A stretch of DNA of 64,000 nt from Corella eumyota (GCA_963082875.1 OY720102.1:10080990-10144989); one strand, 5' to 3'. Counted from the stretch's first letter, positions 54,720 through 62,502 are shown. The notes: generated from the letters alone by a model not told the origin. Numbers and translations are program-made.

Positions 54720-55168
54720 TGGCCATAAGGCCAGACTTGACTGCTGTTGTCTAAACTTCAGAGTCGGCGAGTAAGTAAAAACTAAGCAACTAAGTGAGTA
54801 AGAGCGTCAGAGATTTTATAAATAAAAATACAAGCTTATATACCCAAAAGGTGGGGTAATTATAAAAACAAGGTGGCGTCGGGCAAGTTATACGAGTCGT
54901 CCTTTTTTTGGTTTCTTCTATTGCGATGACGTTTTGGAACCGGCCTGGAGCGGTTAGAAGTCTGATTGCTTGCATTGTTTTGTGCGTTGTTCCGATAAAT
55001 TGCGTTGTTTGGCCTGTTAAATTGTATTGTTTATGGCCTGACCGGTAAAACGTCGTCATTTGCCGTTAATTTCTTGACGCCCGAACCAACTTTGAAGACG
55101 TGTCGGCTCGGTGAACTCGTATGTACTTAACCCGTTGGAAAGCGGTTAAGAATTAAGCGCTTGCCACA
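54720..55168 (-). repeat. Terminal partial array unit (449 bp)
   Basis: This copy matches unit positions 1-449 and then switches abruptly to unrelated DNA after ttgccaca. It has three base differences from the internal units in 449 bp, where internal units show essentially none over the same stretch. That is the edge divergence expected when homogenisation by crossover or conversion works less well at array ends. Its end is the LTR terminus. Confidence 0.92.
54835..54842 (-). promoter_or_regulatory. TATA box in the LTR
   Basis: The minus strand reads TATATAAG, about 330 nt from the LTR start, a sensible place for the U3/R promoter of an LTR element. It is repeated in every unit (116-123 in unit 1). 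A TATA match in AT-rich DNA is weak alone; its place within the LTR is what supports it. Confidence 0.5.
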
Positions 55169-56085
55169 GTTTCATTATGATTTTAAAATAGTGGTTTAAA
55201 TTTACAATTTAAGAAGTAAAGAATTATAGATAAATATTGTAAAGTATTCTGCCGCGTATGCGTTTACCTATTTTGTTAACTACTGATCTCGCACCAAATT
55301 CTGTATATGACAGATTTATTTACAAGACGTTTATCATCACAATCGAGCAACCAAACACAACCATTCACCAGGCTGTTTACTACGCAACATCTTAAACAAT
55401 TTATTTCTTACAGTTTAAATTACAAGTCACGTAATACAGCTCACAGCGGACAAGGTGTGCCCAAGTGACTAATGGGAGGGGGCAAGTGACTTAGGACAGA
55501 TAACTAGTTACAATAAACTTGAAAATGGAGGATTTGTTACGGTATTCTATCGATAAATGTTTGCTACGTTACCTTCATTGTTTGCTTTTGGCTAAACACT
55601 TTACCACTAATATATAATTCGGATTTAGACTTGACCTATATTGTTAATAAGAATATTAGCAAAAAATACTTGCTTTATTAAATTAATTAACAATATTTGT
55701 TACATAAAAGTTTTTTCAAATAATCGGACTAGGGAACTTATTTTTACCTTTTAACTTAGTTACTTTTAAGCCAAACACAATTATCTTATCAAGTGATTGT
55801 ACGCTTAATTTTAATGCTTGCTGCTTGTTGTGCAAAGGTAAATTACAGTCAAATTTGCAATTTGTAACGCTGGTAATCCACTTATAATTAAATACTTGAT
55901 TCTTTATGAAGGTTAAGTTTAAAAGTAAAAAAGTTAAATTTTTTTATCAAATAAATTTAGTTACGTGTTATATCGTTGTACTTGTGAATAAACTCAACTT
56001 TATTTTTACCCTGACGTTATGCCTACACTAGTGAAATTGAAAAGTTATTTATTTCAAAAATCGTGTTTTAGTCATTTAAAACTAA
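55169..56085. other. Unique AT-rich flank without a recognised gene
   Basis: This is the first unique sequence after the array. I see no convincing reading frame, transposon end or RNA gene. The 9-mer caagtgact occurs twice near 55462 and 55483. If the array descends from one insertion, the bases immediately right of 55168 (gtttc) would be the target-site duplication, which cannot be checked because the other end is not in the window. Confidence 0.5.
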
Positions 56086-56201
56086 TGTCAGAAGTGGGAT
56101 TCGAACCCACGCCTACATTCGGAGACCAGAACACCCATCACCACTCAACAACAAAGACTTTACCTTGAGACTGACGCCTTAGACCACTCGGCCATCCTGA
56201 C
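56086..56201 (-). tRNA. tRNA-Leu(CAA) with intron
   Basis: The minus strand folds as a class II tRNA. The 5' arm starts GTCAGGATGGCCGAGTGG, the anticodon CAA is at 56165-56167, and the T arm GGGTTCGAATCCCAC and acceptor end CTTCTGACA pair with the 5' end. An insertion of about 32 nt (56132-56163), just after the base 3' of the anticodon, matches the intron that eukaryotic tRNA-Leu(CAA) genes usually carry. The long variable arm is present. Two positions pair poorly: the innermost anticodon-stem pair and one variable-arm pair. They could be lineage-specific or mild decay. A T-run downstream (TTTT on the minus strand, near 56080) would serve as Pol III terminator. A and B boxes are intact. Confidence 0.88.
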
Positions 56202-56625
56202 ATAATCCAATACAATTGTATAAATTGAATATTTACAAAAAATATTGAAATAAATGGTTATTTCTGTTCAACCGGGTGCTGCATTACGAAACTCATTAAA
56301 TTAAAGATATCGTGTGGCGAATTTTCTAATTATAATTGCTATTATGGGTTAGTTGATACAAAATCTTGACTTACTTCTTTAAAAAATAAACGCTAAATTT
56401 ACATTATGTCAAAATTCATTTTTATTAACCAACATTTGCACATCAAAAAGGGAAAAAAAATTTTCTAGAAAATATAGACATACCAAAAAAACAAATTTAA
56501 TTTAAAATCCCATTATAAAAAGATTTGCAAATATAAACCGCAAATTTTATTTATTTCCAAATCAGAAAAAGTAGACTATTTATTAAAATTATTAAATTTA
56601 ACAATAATAGTTTTAAACATGAAAA
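56202..56625. other. AT-rich spacer between tRNA genes
   Basis: No reading frame, repeat or RNA gene recognised. The sequence is dominated by A/T runs. Confidence 0.5.
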
Positions 56626-56695
56626 GGCGTTACTGAGGATCGAACCCAGGATCTCCTGTTTACAAGACAGGCGCGTTACCACTAACCCATAACAC
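56626..56695 (-). tRNA. tRNA-Thr(TGT)
   Basis: The minus-strand cloverleaf has acceptor GTGTTAT pairing with GTAACGC (two G-T pairs), anticodon stem CCTGT/ACAGG around loop CTTGTAA giving anticodon TGT, and T arm CTGGG/CTCAG with a GGTTCGATCC B box. The D arm is short (GTT/AAC stem), making the gene about 70 nt, roughly two below the usual length. CTTTTC follows the 3' end and would act as Pol III terminator. It has no intron. It is probably functional, though the compact D arm leaves room for a tRNA-derived pseudogene. Confidence 0.8.
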
Positions 56696-57280
56696 ACTTT
56701 CTGAATATTAAGGTATTGAATTAATATCAAAATAAAAAGGAGAATTTAAAATCAAAATTTTTTATAGTTTATATATTCTCGCTTATTATCGTTCACTGTT
56801 TTAAAAGTTGAAAGCTTAACAACTTATAAAAAATATAATTTTTTTTCTTTTGCACTTTAAATAACTAAACTTATTCGTATCAAATAAAACTTAAACTTTC
56901 GTTAGAAAGTTCCAGATTAAGTAAACTTATTACCATTTTTGAAACAAATTTTATGTATTATATTGGCTTATCTGGATATCATTAATTAATATAATATATT
57001 TTAACTATATTCATTTTAAAGCACGACATTTTTTTCTATAAAAAATATTGTCTTTAAATTTTTCAAATGTTTAATAACGCATATTAAATTATTTTTTGGT
57101 TGTTCACGTTTAATTAACAAATTTAAAAACAACAGAGTCGGGTAAAATTACCAGTGGGATAATGTGGGGTTATATACATTTAATGTTTGCTTTATTGCTA
57201 CATAAGTTAAAAAAATTATTTTATATTAAACTATGTATATTTTATTATAAACAATTTAACACTATTTTTGAATTAAAAGT
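56696..57280. other. AT-rich spacer
   Basis: Nothing recognised. A short plus-strand reading frame that begins near 57162 and runs into the tRNA-Gly relic is not supported as a gene. Confidence 0.5.
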
Positions 57281-57360
57281 CAAACGAGAGTCGAACGCAT
57301 CGAACGAGAGTCGAACGCATCGAACGAGAGTCGAACCCAGAACCAGTGCTTGGAAGGCAC
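57281..57360 (-). pseudogene. tRNA-Gly(TCC)-like relic with triplicated T-arm segment
   Basis: On the minus strand GTGCCTTCCAAGCAC (57346-57360) is an anticodon arm with loop CTTCCAA, anticodon TCC. The T-arm entry GGGTTCGACTCTCG follows. The T-arm segment is then repeated as a 20-bp tandem (57281-57300, 57301-57320, 57321-57340; core cgaacgagagtcgaacgcat). No matching 5' half (acceptor and D arm) is visible upstream on that strand, so this is a fragment rather than a working tRNA gene. Confidence 0.65.
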
Positions 57361-57986
57361 AAAAAAGGCAAGGCACATGTTTAAACTAACACGAAAGAGT
57401 TTTTTTGTGTAGACTTCATTTTTAAAACATAACAAAATTTGTATTTAGAAATATAAAGCAATAATATAAAATACTTTCAATGAGTGTGCTCACTTTTTAA
57501 ATCTTTACATAATTTTGTAATGTTGAGCATAAATAATCTACTTAACAATCTTGTTTTAGTATATTTTACAAAATCACAGAAGGATCGGGATGTGTATAAT
57601 TATCTATTGCAGAATGTTTTTTTTACTTTAGGTTCATTTAATCAATAAATATTTTTTTGGTCTTTGTACATTTCCAGTACAGCGTAGGTTAAGTTTAAAG
57701 AGTTGTTCAAGCAATTAAAAAAAAGCAAAAATATCTTTAACAGTTGCACGACTAAAATAAAAAAGGTAAGTATTAATTAAATTTGTATAAATGGTAGTAA
57801 GAATATCATTTGCTTTTTTTGTCTGACGTAAACAAACATTTAAATGTTGTTTTACATTTTGGAAAATTAAGCAAGCAATTAATTTCTTTTTTAATGCAAA
57901 ACAAATTGGTAAGCATTAAAATGCTAAGGTTTGATTTGTTACTTTTTTTATTTTAATTAATCAAACTCAAATTAATTACTTTACAG
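57361..57986 (+). other. AT-rich region with splice-like signals only
   Basis: No convincing reading frame. A possible 22-nt exon at 57744-57765 lies between a tctttaacag acceptor and a gtaagt donor, but AT-rich DNA yields such matches by chance. Confidence 0.25.
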
Positions 57987-58066
57987 TCACGAAATTGCAT
58001 AGTTGTAAAGATCTTTAGGAAAAAAACAACTTTTAAAAACCTTCGGTAAGCAATTTCATCTTTAAG
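57987..58066 (+). repeat. 80-nt exon-like repeat, copy 1
   Basis: The segment lies between acceptor ...tttacag and donor aag|gtaaga. It matches 59373-59452 at about 66 of 80 positions with no gaps, and the similarity fades outside the splice-like borders. One frame gives related peptides in both copies (around CIVV and FRK), but each copy is interrupted, so it may be untranslated leader. It could be a duplicated exon or a fragment of a mobile-element leader. Confidence 0.55.
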
Positions 58067-58681
58067 GTAAGATTCTTTTTTTTAACCTAAAATATTTATT
58101 TTTTTAATGCAGAGTAACCCCTTGTAAAATTATACTTATTTTAAAAAAATACTTACTTAGAAAAACAAAAAAAAATTGCTAATTTCAGTATAATTTTAAA
58201 CTCTTCATAGCTATAGGCTTTAAAATCTTAATAACTTACCAGTCAATGATCTATATCAGTATATCTATAATTTTTTTTTAAAAATTTTTAAACAATTGAA
58301 CTTGTTTTGTTAAGTCCATTATTAGAAATCGGAGCGGAATATTGCAACAGACATTTTACGAAATAACTTTTACGAAATAACAAATAACTTTTTATAGTGT
58401 AACATTCTGGCATGTGTGTTTAGTAAAATTGTTTGTGAACGATACTATAATACATAATTAAAAAATACGTGTGTATGTCATTAAGTATGTTAGTGTTACA
58501 TGAGTTAAACAAGTAAATTAAAAAATCAACATGTAATAATTTTACTAATTACATTGGGTGAAATTATTGTTTTATAAAAATGCATAAAAAAGAGAACACT
58601 GGTTAAAACTTATTAGTTATTTTATGAAGTTTATTCCACTGTATTTAAATCTAGTTTAAAAAATTTTTTTTATGTAGACTG
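58067..58681. other. AT-rich region without recognised features
   Basis: No reading frame or RNA gene recognised. A 12-base repeat (acgaaataactt/acgaaataacaa) near 58358-58385 is the only local structure noted. Confidence 0.4.
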
Positions 58682-58719
58682 TAGAATCAATTGTAATAAG
58701 CCTATTACAATCAATTCTA
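58682..58719. other. Imperfect 17-bp inverted repeat
   Basis: Arms 58682-58698 and 58703-58719 pair at 15 of 17 positions around loop agcc. It lies 17 bp left of the LTR at 58737. It may be cruciform-prone sequence or a relic of a small inverted-repeat element. Confidence 0.6.
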
Positions 58720-58736
58720 AGTTCAAGCTAGTTTAA

Positions 58737-59213
58737 TGTCATTGACCGGAAACGTACAACAATTATTCTTGGTACAACGGGCGTCAACTTCAAACAATGC
58801 AAACTAAAATCGCCCTTAACGAGAATTAGCCACGTAACATGTACGTAGAAGGCCAGCGGCTTTACATCGAACGAACTTTTATTACCTCTCGGTTTTGCTA
58901 TAAATACTGGAACAATTTAAACATTCTTCACCTACTGATAGTTGGTCATCGTTACATCGTCGGGCCAATCTACCGATAGTTGGTCACCGTCGCATCTCGC
59001 AATAACTGGACCTACAAACCGTACTGTAACGTAACTTTTAATCAAACCGTGTAAGTGTTTTGCCGTATTACAATAAAAGTATTACTGTTACCGTCTTGTC
59101 GTTTATAAATAAAATTACCAAACCAAATAATCATAACGAATGAAGTCGGTAAACGGAGTCAGGTCAAACAATTAAACCAAAATAACTATAACAATAAATC
59201 TAGTAACTCTACA
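58737..59213 (+). mobile_element. LTR of an old retrotransposon related to the array element
   Basis: It starts TGTCATTG and ends CTCTACA. Inside are TATAAATA at 58899-58906 and AATAAA at 59072-59077, the same order as in the array LTR. A tRNA-Trp-type primer site follows two bases later. A block with gtaaacggagtc and aaacaatta, near 59150-59175, has a counterpart in the array LTR read on the minus strand. A 24-bp motif containing gatagttggtca is duplicated inside it (58935-58958 and 58973-58996). It is more diverged than the array units and so older as a branch. No second LTR was found downstream, so it is a solo or truncated copy. Confidence 0.65.
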
Positions 59214-59215
59214 AA

Positions 59216-59236
59216 TGGTGACCTCCCGACGTGATT
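59216..59236 (+). other. Primer-binding site, tRNA-Trp type, with one extra base
   Basis: The motif tggtgacc...cgacgtgatt corresponds to the complement of the tRNA-Trp 3' end. It sits two bases after the LTR end and continues into leader sequence shared with the array element (ttaacctcgaatacgcaaa at 59270-59288, one base different in the array). Confidence 0.75.
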
Positions 59237-59285
59237 AAAGGTTAATAATATAGTTGTAGAGTGCTATAATTAACCTCGAATACGC

Positions 59286-59350
59286 AAACCTTTCGATATT
59301 TCAAACCTTCCGATACTTCAAATCTTTCGATATTTTTAACCTTCCGAATT
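59286..59350 (+). repeat. Four-copy degenerate tandem of about 16 bp
   Basis: Variants of aacctttcgatatttc alternate with aaccttccgatacttc, about 16 bp each. The array element has only one comparable segment at the matching place in its leader, so the expansion is specific to this copy. Confidence 0.6.
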
Positions 59351-59372
59351 ACGATTTAAAATAAGTCTCCAG

Positions 59373-59452
59373 TCAAAAACTTGCATAGTTGTAGAGGTCT
59401 TTAGGAAATATTTAATTTTTTAAAACCTTCGGTAAACTGTTTCATCTTTAAG
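59373..59452 (+). repeat. 80-nt exon-like repeat, copy 2
   Basis: It is the same length as copy 1, about 82% identical, and bounded by tctccag and aag|gtaaga. It lies in the leader region downstream of the LTR at 58737, upstream of the first coding-like island. An acceptor-like ...catttcag ends at 59690, just before the ATG at 59699. This segment could therefore be a spliced 5' leader exon. Confidence 0.55.
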
Positions 59453-59698
59453 GTAAGACACGCATGTATCATCATGACACGCATGTATTTAGTTTCAAAT
59501 ATAAATGCAATAGGCGTGGTTCTTTCAAAATTACTTCTGTTGAGGGTAAGCGCCATTTAAAATCGCAGGGTACTCGAAAAATAGGACAACTGTGTACCGC
59601 GTCTTTACTTGCAAAACAACTTTGGAAAAGTGCAAGTCATTGAGTCACTGCTGCACTATAGCCACTGCATACGTTTAGGTCACATTTCAGTTCCTAAA
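59453..59698 (+). other. Possible leader intron
   Basis: A stretch from donor gtaaga (59453) to acceptor catttcag (59690) that would remove the region between the exon-like repeat and the ATG at 59699. The proposal rests on splice consensus alone. Confidence 0.3.
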
Positions 59699-60709
59699 AT
59701 GGACAAAATTAAATTACAAGGTACATTTATTCCTACAATAATTGTTATGATTTTTATTGCTTTAAAATTTTAAGAAAATAAATGATTATTTCTAGAAAAA
59801 TTAGATGTTGGTGTCACCTCAAAAGGAATTTTAAAATATATAACCAAGATTTAAACAATTTTTAAAATTTATTATATCTAAAGAACTCTATGAAACATTC
59901 CAATGATTGCTTGAGTGTTGGGATTCTGGTAAAAGAAATAAAAAAGGCAAAATGTGATAATACAAAGTTTAAAATTTAGTTATATTACTATAACAAAAAA
60001 TGCAAAAATTAGGCTTGAATTAGAAACAGGTTAAAAAACTAAAATTAATTAATTATTATCCATTGTATTTTTGGAAAAGCAGAGCTTTAAAATTAATAGT
60101 TACAATTATAAAATATTACTTAAATAAATATTTTTTTAGAACCTGAAGTAACTGAAAAGAGGGATAGTTACCCAAAAAATAAACAAATTAAAGCAAAATA
60201 CCTAAGTATTACACTGGTTGCATATCAGACTGTACTAAATGGGTATATTTTATTTATTAATGTTCTCTGAACAAAATTATAATTTAGATTATGGTTGCTG
60301 TAGTGTTAGCAATAACGCAAAATGTGAGTAAGTAAGAAATATCTAAATAACATTTTAACCACTTTTTATTAGTAAGTCTAGTTAGCATGAAATACTACCA
60401 TATGCTTTTTCATGAAAAGTTTGATAAAAACTTGAAGGAAAATAGCAAGTTGGTAAGACAATAAATATATTTATATAATGATATATATGCAAAGTTTCTA
60501 CAGATTTTTATAGAAAATATATTGGAAACATGTTATTGCAGTTAACAAGTATGTTTAAGGAATAATAAACCTTAAAGAGACAAATAGTGGCAGGAAGTCC
60601 TAAAGATATTAAACAAGGTTTAATTTAAAGTATTTAGCGAAGTTTAAATCTAAAATAAATTTATATGTACGTTTAAATACTACAGGCTTTAATAATAAAA
60701 AAAAGACTT

Positions 60710-60853
60710 ACGTGTTTCTGTGTTCATTGCAATAGCAACATTGAACTTAACAATTCTTCGTGGGTAAGTTAAGCATACATGTTTAATTTTTCCCTATATT
60801 GTGTTTAGGTTCAATGCAAATGTTGCTCTCGTTGGGTACATTTTTCTTGGACA
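60710..60853 (+). pseudogene. PHD-type zinc finger half, split by a 45-nt intron
   Basis: The first zinc pair is CVHC (60719-60730), in a frame ending SSW at 60763. A donor gtaagt follows and an acceptor tgtgtttag ends at 60808. The frame resumes in the same phase with VQCKCC (60809-60826), then RWVH (60830-60841). This matches the PHD pattern C-x2-C ... W-x-x-C-x2-C-x2-W-x-H. I do not find the remaining zinc ligands in the same frame, so the finger is incomplete as it stands. PHD fingers read histone tails in host chromatin proteins and also occur in some transposon proteins. Confidence 0.55.
60764..60808 (+). other. Probable 45-nt intron inside the PHD finger
   Basis: GTAAGT at the 5' end and TTGTGTTTAG at the 3' end, phase 0, with removal predicted by the zinc-finger pattern on both sides. 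This is the best supported intron in the window and indicates compact introns in this genome or in the element. Confidence 0.55.
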
Positions 60854-61736
60854 GAAAAAAATTTGGAAGCCATGAAACATTTTTATGCCATCACTGCAAA
60901 CATTAAAAAAAGATTAGTTTTAATACAAAAAGTCATTACATGATTTGATGCTTGTTTAGAATAACAACAAAGAGTAACATCAGTTACTCATACTCACACA
61001 TTAAATTTATGATGAAAAGGTTGTTCTTAAGCGTTAAGCCTCGCTAAAGCTAAAACAACAAGTGTATGCTAAAATTGTATGTTAATTAATGGTTTTAAAT
61101 TTGATTTAGGCTTTTTTTAAAGAAGTTTTTAAAGAAAATCATAAAAGATTTACTGCCTGACAAGTAGACTCAAGGGCAGTTTGCCTGTCTGTCAAAAGAG
61201 CATAAAAAAAGTTTGCCAATGAAAAAAACATGCAATGTACATAGTTTACTAGTGACTGTAAATATTCAGTCATAGATTAAGATAACTGTTGAAATTCACA
61301 ATGCTGAAAGAAAAAAGACACATTCTAAGTAACTTAATCAAACTGCTGACATTTTGTGATGAGCGTAGATTGATATGTAAGAAGATAATTAAACAGCAAA
61401 CTTTTGTAATTGAGGAATAATTTGGTTAATTTCAGCTAATAGCTTAGTTAGACATCTTTTTACAGGACCATTCGGTAAGTGCAACAGTCAGTAAATACAC
61501 TTTTTTGTCTGTCTGTTTAATATTAAAACTGTGTTGGTGGAATACACAAACAAAAGTAAAGTTGATTTTATTGCAGCTCAGGCAGATAAATCGATTAATA
61601 TTATCGTAAATGGGTATTGTGTTTAACAGTTTTTGTTATATGACAAGGCCAATAATCCTACATAATAAACATGTGCAATGGGTGGAAAAGTTGTTTTCAA
61701 AATTAAAGTAAGCTATGTAAAAATAAATACTTTTTG

Positions 61737-61769
61737 AATAGCCTATTTTTAATGCAAACATAGGCTATT
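61737..61769. other. 10-bp perfect inverted repeat
   Basis: Arms aatagcctat (61737-61746) and ataggctatt (61760-61769) with a 13-nt loop. A second aatag lies just outside. No family recognised. Confidence 0.6.
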
Positions 61770-61850
61770 TATGAATAGTTATGTACATTACACAAACACT
61801 TAAGCAATAAGAGTAGGACAACAATATATACATGGATTGATGTTTTGATT

Positions 61851-61950
61851 GTGAAGAAAAGAGAATGGAAATAGGGAAGAATGACTAGGAAAAAGAGGAA
61901 GGAGAGGGGGTGGTGGAGATTTAAGTATGTGGAGAAGGTGAGAGAGATTT
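61851..61950 (+). repeat. Purine-rich tract
   Basis: About 100 bp of mostly G and A on the plus strand (for example aaaaagaggaaggagagggg), in sharp contrast to the A/T-mixed surroundings. Such tracts can form triplex structures. It is too long and too irregular to be an LTR-element polypurine tract. Confidence 0.7.
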
Positions 61951-62400
61951 GTGATATATGATATTTATGTTTTTATTAAAAAAACTTTAAATAATTTTTA
62001 AATTTTACATTTTAGTTTTAAACTTAATAGACGCTTATAAAAAAAAATCTGGTATGCTATTTTGCTTTTTATTGTGTAAATTCACGCTCTTTTGGAATCG
62101 GAATTTAAAAATATAAAAATACGTTTTACATTGAAAAAAATTGACGATAATAAATAAATAAAAATGTAGTTAAAAAACTAAGATAAAAATCTTGCTAACT
62201 TAATATTTATTAGTAATTTTTTTAATTGTTTTCAACACTGGGTAGGGGAAAATTTTTAACTTAACGCCCGTTCACACGACAGGCAACTTTGCGCTGCGTT
62301 ACGAGTTCTAGGAATTTCTTTTTAACGGGTTGCATAATCAAAAGAGAATTATTTGTGATGAAATACGTGGTGATTTGTTGGAGAAATAATAAACTCAAAT

Positions 62401-62421
62401 GCCGCTGGCACGGGCAGCGGC
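62401..62421. other. GC-rich 7-bp hairpin
   Basis: gccgctg (62401-62407), loop gcacggg, cagcggc (62415-62421): a perfect stem of seven G/C-rich pairs, unusual in this AT-rich setting. No T-run follows. Confidence 0.6.
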
Positions 62422-62463
62422 GATAATTAACATTACAAATCTCTTCATTAAATCACCTGCCCA

Positions 62464-62502
62464 AACGCCAAAAACAGAATATTTAACGCCAAAAACAGAA
62501 TA
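62464..62502 (+). repeat. Two-copy 21-bp tandem repeat
   Basis: aacgccaaaaacagaata occurs at 62464-62481 and again at 62485-62502, with a period of 21 bp. Confidence 0.8.

Larger units (their letters stand above)
1..55168 (-). repeat. Tandem array of a 2743-bp unit derived from a non-autonomous LTR retrotransposon
   Basis: The phase mark, an 8-bp hairpin with arms gtctggcc/ggccagac, recurs every 2743 bp from position 1 to 54720. That gives twenty units and a 449-bp partial copy. Units differ at only a handful of sites. On the minus strand every period contains an LTR with TATA box and AATAAA, a perfect 19-nt match to the 3' end of tRNA-Trp, and internal DNA with gag-like remnants but no recognisable polymerase. 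Per-unit markers used below, in unit coordinates, are G/C at 846, T/A at 875, G/A at 1853, AT/TA at 1935-1936 and C/T at 2482. The right boundary coincides with the LTR terminus (TGTGGC on the minus strand); the left boundary is outside the window. Near-identity implies recent amplification or strong homogenisation. The family is inferred to be Ty3/Gypsy-like from the tRNA-Trp primer; with no polymerase to classify, this is tentative. Confidence 0.93.
54352..55168 (-). mobile_element. Outermost LTR of the array element (5' LTR on the minus strand)
   Basis: On the minus strand this begins TGTGGC at 55168, the point where the array ends. It contains TATATAAG about 330 nt in and an AATAAA signal within a hairpin, and ends CTACA at 54352, four bases before the tRNA-Trp primer-binding site. 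That gives about 817 bp, with TG at one end and CA at the other as LTRs require. A second primer-site-like motif inside it leaves a shorter alternative of about 706 bp, so the 3' border is less certain than the 5' border. The same LTR recurs at every unit junction: twenty complete copies, plus a truncated one at positions 1-449. Confidence 0.75.
59699..61360 (+). pseudogene. Decayed multi-exon gene with PHD-finger remnant; host or mobile-element origin unknown
   Basis: Coding-like islands lie in order on the plus strand. A short start (MDKIKLQ, 59699-59720) ends at a donor. Others lie at 59785-59950 (contains KGILKYITK), 60140-60212 after an acceptor (PEVTEKRDSYPKNK), 60388-60450 before a donor (MKYYHMLFHEKF), 60550-60620 and 60700-60945 (PHD finger), and the last at about 61115-61360 (FACLSKEHKKS, ITVEIHNAERKK). 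Frames do not run through and several interruptions are present, so it is not a working gene. It lies downstream of the LTR at 58737 in the same orientation, so it may be that element's cargo; the PHD part could equally be a host gene. Apart from the PHD finger I do not recognise the protein family. Confidence 0.4.

Noticed and set aside
54790-55059. 89-residue minus-strand reading frame at the array edge
   Set aside because: It lies wholly inside the LTR, is open only in the diverged edge copy, and the same region is closed in all other units. Its composition shows no domain.
1-55168. Tandem array as a gene cluster such as rDNA, 5S, histone or spliced-leader repeats
   Set aside because: No rRNA core, Pol III box set, histone frame or snRNA motif is found in the unit. 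The tRNA-Trp match is only the 19-nt 3' end in primer-site context next to an LTR, not a tRNA gene.
1-55168. Array as a CRISPR-like or bacterial repeat structure
   Set aside because: The repeat is kilobases long with no spacers, and the surroundings hold intron-bearing eukaryotic tRNA genes.
57162-57389. 75-residue plus-strand reading frame
   Set aside because: Its C-terminal part is a translation of the tRNA-Gly relic and its 20-bp repeats on the wrong strand; the N-terminal part is low-complexity AT-rich sequence.
57744-57765. 22-nt microexon between acceptor-like and donor-like motifs
   Set aside because: Splice-like motifs are abundant by chance in AT-rich DNA, and no coding or repeat evidence supports this one.
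62268-62320. Transposon terminus at cgcccgttcacacgac
   Set aside because: It is locally GC-richer, but no partner inverted repeat or target duplication was found, and I cannot name a family.
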